Assembly: GCA_037178625.1 (NCBI GenBank)
Contig: CM074128.1
Coordinates: forward strand, 2,666,001 to 2,730,000
Source of the DNA: Skeletonema tropicum
Lineage: Eukaryota > Bacillariophyta > Thalassiosirophyceae > Thalassiosirales > Thalassiosiraceae
Reading direction: 5' to 3'
DNA length: 64,000 nt
Shown: piece by piece, positions 61,025-64,000 of the stretch
Position numbering within the stretch: position 1 is the first letter of the stretch
Layout: each line of letters starts with the position of its first letter
Notes under the pieces: model-generated
What the model was told of the DNA's origin: nothing
Seen by the model: only the letters and a program-made list of their open reading frames with translations
Databases searched by the model: none
Made by a program: the position numbers and the translations under genes

Positions 61025-62811
61025 TGTACTAACGTATTCCATACACGGAAGCCCTTCCCAGCCGAAAGTAAATAGTCTTGTCCTATCTTTGCTTTCACCC
61101 AAAAGTTTGTATCCGTCGCCTCTTTTGTGTCCTTGTCAGTGTAAGAAAGCTTGTTAAGTAGTGATCGACCAACTTGTTTATCATCAACATCAAGTAAATT
61201 GTTTGTCTCATACTTCGAACCATCACTTAGATAACCATGTATTTTGACCGACGTCAGTTTGCCAGTGCGTTGACAAAACGTCATCAGATTCTCACTAACT
61301 GCAACCTCTCCTCGACCGTTTGGTCTCGAGCCTCGCCCTAAGCTATTTGTTTTGGTCGAAGACTTGCATTGGTGAGTTTTAATCCAGCATACATCTCCAG
61401 AGAAGCTAGTATCACAAGGCAGTATCCAATTAGTACTAGATATTTGTATTGGCCAGGGACAATCACCAACTGGTTGATGGCCACTCAAAATAAGCTGCAA
61501 ATCTTCCTTTGCAAATAACTTCTGCAACTTTGGTTGCTCATCAGGTGAACATAGATCCTTTCGAGGCATCCCATCTCTCATCCAACTATTGTAAACAACA
61601 GACTGATTCTTTGATTTATCTGGTAGCGTATTCATGCCATATTGGAGTAGATTACCAAACAGTTTGCCACCTGATGATGTGTTAGAGTAGCCTCCTTTTG
61701 CTGCCCAGAAGTCTTCTTGTGCATTTCGAGGTTTGTTTGTTTCACCGAATTGTTTCCAAGATTCGATCTGCTCTGATGCAAAGTCATTCAAAGCATCAAG
61801 CCACTCATTCAACGTTTGATAGTCGACGCTGTTATCGTGATCTGGCTCAACCCAAGGAAGAGGGAATGACTTTTCTTCCTCGATCATCGGGAGAGCTCCA
61901 TGCAAGAATAACACTGGACCAAAGCGTACCATCAGTTTGGCATGCGAGAGGTATTGACTCATCAACCCAGAATTGGGATTGCAGGATTGAAGGTAAGACT
62001 CTACAACATCATCATCACTGACTTCGACTTGGTCACAAATTGTCACATGTTCGAAAGACTCTTGTACAGAGAATGCCGATTGGCCATTCATTATGGCAAA
62101 CCGTTCCCTGTGTAGCTCTTGCCTCCTCAATTCAAACGCATCAACACTACCCATTGTACCACGTAGCATCCACTTCAATCGTTCTGCGGCAGTCTCAGTC
62201 ATTGCTTCGGAATCCACGTTTTTCTCTGGATCTCCTGGCAGCCCTGTTCCACGCAACCAATACACACCCTTATGCTTGGGCAATAATCTTTTTGTAGTTT
62301 CACCAAAGTCCAACTCATCGACAATTCGAAGCTTGTTGATATCTCGATTGCCCATGATGAAATGAACTCTATTGGGATAGCGTCTATGCAGTGATAACAG
62401 CTGTCGTATCACGTAGAAATCAGCACCGCCCTTGTCCCAAATGTCTCCTCCGTATACGAGCATAGAGTTGCTGTTGTCGATTGTGCCATCATCATCATCA
62501 TCATCGAGAAATACCACCTCTTTGTCATATGGAAAGTATTCAGGATCATGTGTTCCAAGATTCCAATTGGCTCTATCACACGTACCAAACGTCGGTTGGA
62601 TGGAACGAAATTCTAATATCTTTGAATGATTAATGAACCTGTCAAAATAATGTCCATCTCCCTCGACATCTGTCAAGAATGTGATTGAGGAAGGGAACCT
62701 AGTTTCATTCTTTTTGGATTGTAGTGATGATATTGATGATGAGTGAATGTAGCGGCAGCTCTTCTGATTGTTGAAATAGCGAAGACGAAATTGATACAAA
62801 GCTGCCCTCAT
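61000..62811 (-). CDS. Calcineurin-like metallophosphoesterase
   Basis: A 603-residue protein with the core motifs spread over about 45-450: TFLTDVEGDGHYFD (first Asp/Gly-Asp-type site), GGDIWDKGG near 122, GNRDINK near 155 (GNRD in place of the usual GNHE/GNHD), FLHGALP near 302 and LILSGHQPVGDCP near 445. These contribute ligands for a di-metal centre in metallophosphatases. The Arg in place of His in GNRD may alter the centre or the chemistry. The N-terminus (MRAALYQFRLRYFNN) is Arg-rich and amphipathic, suggesting a mitochondrial presequence. The substrate is unknown. Its 3' end overlaps the U-box gene on the other strand by 25 bp. Confidence 0.75.
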   Translation of the reverse strand: MRAALYQFRLRYFNNQKSCRYIHSSSISSLQSKKNETRFPSSITFLTDVEGDGHYFDRFINHSKILEFRSIQPTFGTCDRANWNLGTHDPEYFPYDKEVVFLDDDDDDGTIDNSNSMLVYGGDIWDKGGADFYVIRQLLSLHRRYPNRVHFIMGNRDINKLRIVDELDFGETTKRLLPKHKGVYWLRGTGLPGDPEKNVDSEAMTETAAERLKWMLRGTMGSVDAFELRRQELHRERFAIMNGQSAFSVQESFEHVTICDQVEVSDDDVVESYLQSCNPNSGLMSQYLSHAKLMVRFGPVLFLHGALPMIEEEKSFPLPWVEPDHDNSVDYQTLNEWLDALNDFASEQIESWKQFGETNKPRNAQEDFWAAKGGYSNTSSGGKLFGNLLQYGMNTLPDKSKNQSVVYNSWMRDGMPRKDLCSPDEQPKLQKLFAKEDLQLILSGHQPVGDCPWPIQISSTNWILPCDTSFSGDVCWIKTHQCKSSTKTNSLGRGSRPNGRGEVAVSENLMTFCQRTGKLTSVKIHGYLSDGSKYETNNLLDVDDKQVGRSLLNKLSYTDKDTKEATDTNFWVKAKIGQDYLLSAGKGFRVWNTLVHHNELTGM

Positions 62812-63508
62812 CTCATATGTTGTGGTGTGGAGGAGCTACCTGCATTGCATACTAGAATCTATCGATAGCATGCTCGTAGTTGTAGCATGGTTCTGGTCGG
62901 TGGTGGTTGGTGGTTGGTGGTTGGTGGTCGGGTCCCGCGAGGTGGTGATAGGTGAAAGATAGGGTGGATTTGTCCGGATAAAGATGACCGTCGTTGTCCG
63001 AGTCGCTTGTTCGAGAATTGAAATTGAAATTGCTCGAAATGCGTCACCCTGACAATTCTGACTGAGATTTGAAGGGGGTAAAGGTTATTCAGGATTATTC
63101 GGGTTATTCATTGCTAAATGCTAGGAGTAAGTATCTACCTAGCCGTTTAGCCTTCCGCTTTCCTTTAATCGCTTAACGTCTCTAAATGTGGTTTCTACCG
63201 TTGTGCGTTAGGTCGCTCGGGCTTGGATTCCAACGCACTCAAGCACTCTTGATACGACCGTTCAAATGAAAAGTACTGCCGAGGGCCACGGCGGGAGGTT
63301 TCCTTTCTTGCCTTTCCATTACACATTCCAACACCCATACATCGGTTAGTGCACCTAACCTCTCCGCATAAAGCAATAGCCTCGTTTAATACAGGCATCA
63401 AAGTGCACAGAATACACTTCAACCGAAGGCGAAGCGCTCTGTTTCATTTTTTTTTGCCTCCGCCGCAGCTGAAGAAAAAAGTTCTGTAGGAAAAAACACA
63501 CACACAAA
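62812..63508. promoter_or_regulatory. Divergent intergenic region upstream of the channel gene
   Basis: About 700 bp with a GGTTGGTGGT repeat near 62900-62930 and a poly-T/CA-rich leader before the ATG. The minus-strand frame at 63195-63422 lacks support. It presumably holds both promoters. Confidence 0.4.
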
Positions 63509-64000
63509 ATGGGCGACAACGATGAAGCAGGCGACGATGCATACGCCGTCGAAGACGACTTCCACTCCCTCTACACCACTGACGATTATTTCTCCAACAA
63601 AACGGATCAAAATCAATACGACTACTGGCTCCAAGACGACGACACCGGTGCTTACTACAGCACAGAAACTACAGTCTCCAGCTGGTTTGACAATTTACTA
63701 CGGAACACTACCGCGGATCAAAGGGGCGAGGGCCAGCTCGTGCCCATTGAGGATGTCAATCCCGATAACGTTCTAGCTACGCTCATATTCAACGCCATCG
63801 TATGTGTTATTTTATTGGGGCTTTATGAAATATTGAGACGATTGATCCCCAGCGTGTACAGCCAGAGGATTGTTCATGCACAGAGACGGAGGAGTAATAC
63901 AGACACTTCCAGACTAGAATCTCAGTTTGCTTCCATGAGTAAATCGCATGCGTCCGGGAGTGCAGTTGCGGCTGTTCATAGGCATAAACAAAATGAGGAT
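63509..64000 (+). CDS. OSCA/CSC1-type mechanosensitive channel, N-terminal part (runs off window)
   Basis: The frame opens at ATG 63509 and stays open through 164 codons to the window end. The N-terminus (1-95) is acidic, rich in Asp/Tyr, with an NKT sequon. A hydrophobic helix begins near residue 91 (ATLIFNAIVCVILLGLYEIL), followed by RRLIPSVYSQR. This helix and Arg-rich exit match the first membrane segment of OSCA/TMEM63/CSC1 (DUF221/RSN1-TM) proteins, which are osmo- or mechanosensitive cation channels. The rest of the channel lies beyond the window, so the identity rests on one helix and its context. No signal peptide precedes it. Confidence 0.55.
   Translation, partial: MGDNDEAGDDAYAVEDDFHSLYTTDDYFSNKTDQNQYDYWLQDDDTGAYYSTETTVSSWFDNLLRNTTADQRGEGQLVPIEDVNPDNVLATLIFNAIVCVILLGLYEILRRLIPSVYSQRIVHAQRRRSNTDTSRLESQFASMSKSHASGSAVAAVHRHKQNED

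Noticed and set aside
63195..63634. Minus-strand frames near the right end
   Set aside because: They overlap the promoter and the start of the channel gene, with no supporting motifs.
1..64000. tRNA genes
   Set aside because: No stretch with a convincing T-loop plus cloverleaf pairing was noticed by eye; a covariance-model scan would be decisive.

Overview
The window is eukaryotic nuclear DNA, most likely from a centric diatom (Thalassiosira/Cyclotella-like). The signs are: several plastid-type bipartite presequences with a Phe just after the predicted signal-peptide cleavage site; protein types common in diatoms (HSF-type factors, a DUF6824-like protein, a BspA-like LRR protein, U-box/Sel1 proteins); short GT-AG introns of about 70-140 bp; and a flagellar outer-dynein-arm docking protein, which fits a lineage with flagellate gametes. 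The species is an inference. There is one 500-base assembly gap (9959-10458).

Layout. 1-10.5 kb is mobile-element territory: a RING-finger gene, then a near-intact Helitron on the minus strand whose Rep domain is interrupted by a 101-bp intron, then short repeats and the gap. 10.5-16.3 kb holds the C-terminal part of an MFS transporter and about 4.6 kb of gene-poor DNA with four-armed inverted repeats and decayed fragments. 16.3-23.2 kb carries an HSF factor, a plastid front-end desaturase with a cytochrome b5 domain, a plastid UMP/CMP kinase fused to a SnoaL-like domain, and a START-like membrane protein. 23.6-29.2 kb is a satellite of about 30 units of ~186 bp with an ~2.2 kb higher-order period. 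29.4-35.9 kb carries an LRR protein, a 2-oxoglutarate oxygenase, a decayed TIR transposon and a GST-like protein.

36-63 kb is gene-dense with alternating strands: two paralogous mitotic cyclins, a DUF6824-like protein behind a Stowaway-like MITE, a beta-propeller membrane protein, a possible G-gamma-like peptide, divergent Rrp40 and USB1 genes, tandem RluA-type pseudouridine synthases, a plastid 2OG-oxygenase/methyltransferase fusion, the docking-complex gene, a TPR-like protein, a large three-repeat zinc-domain protein, a divergent U-box/Sel1 pair (one with tandem Stc1-like zinc modules) and a calcineurin-like phosphoesterase. The window ends inside an OSCA/CSC1-type channel gene.

Several genes work in related processes: Rrp40, USB1 and the pseudouridine synthases in RNA metabolism; the desaturase, kinase fusion and oxygenase/methyltransferase fusion in the plastid; the cyclins in mitosis. 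Genes between 43.4 and 52.6 kb show repeated single-base +1 frame breaks within otherwise conserved proteins. They look more like consensus errors than gene death, but the pattern is reported as a finding.
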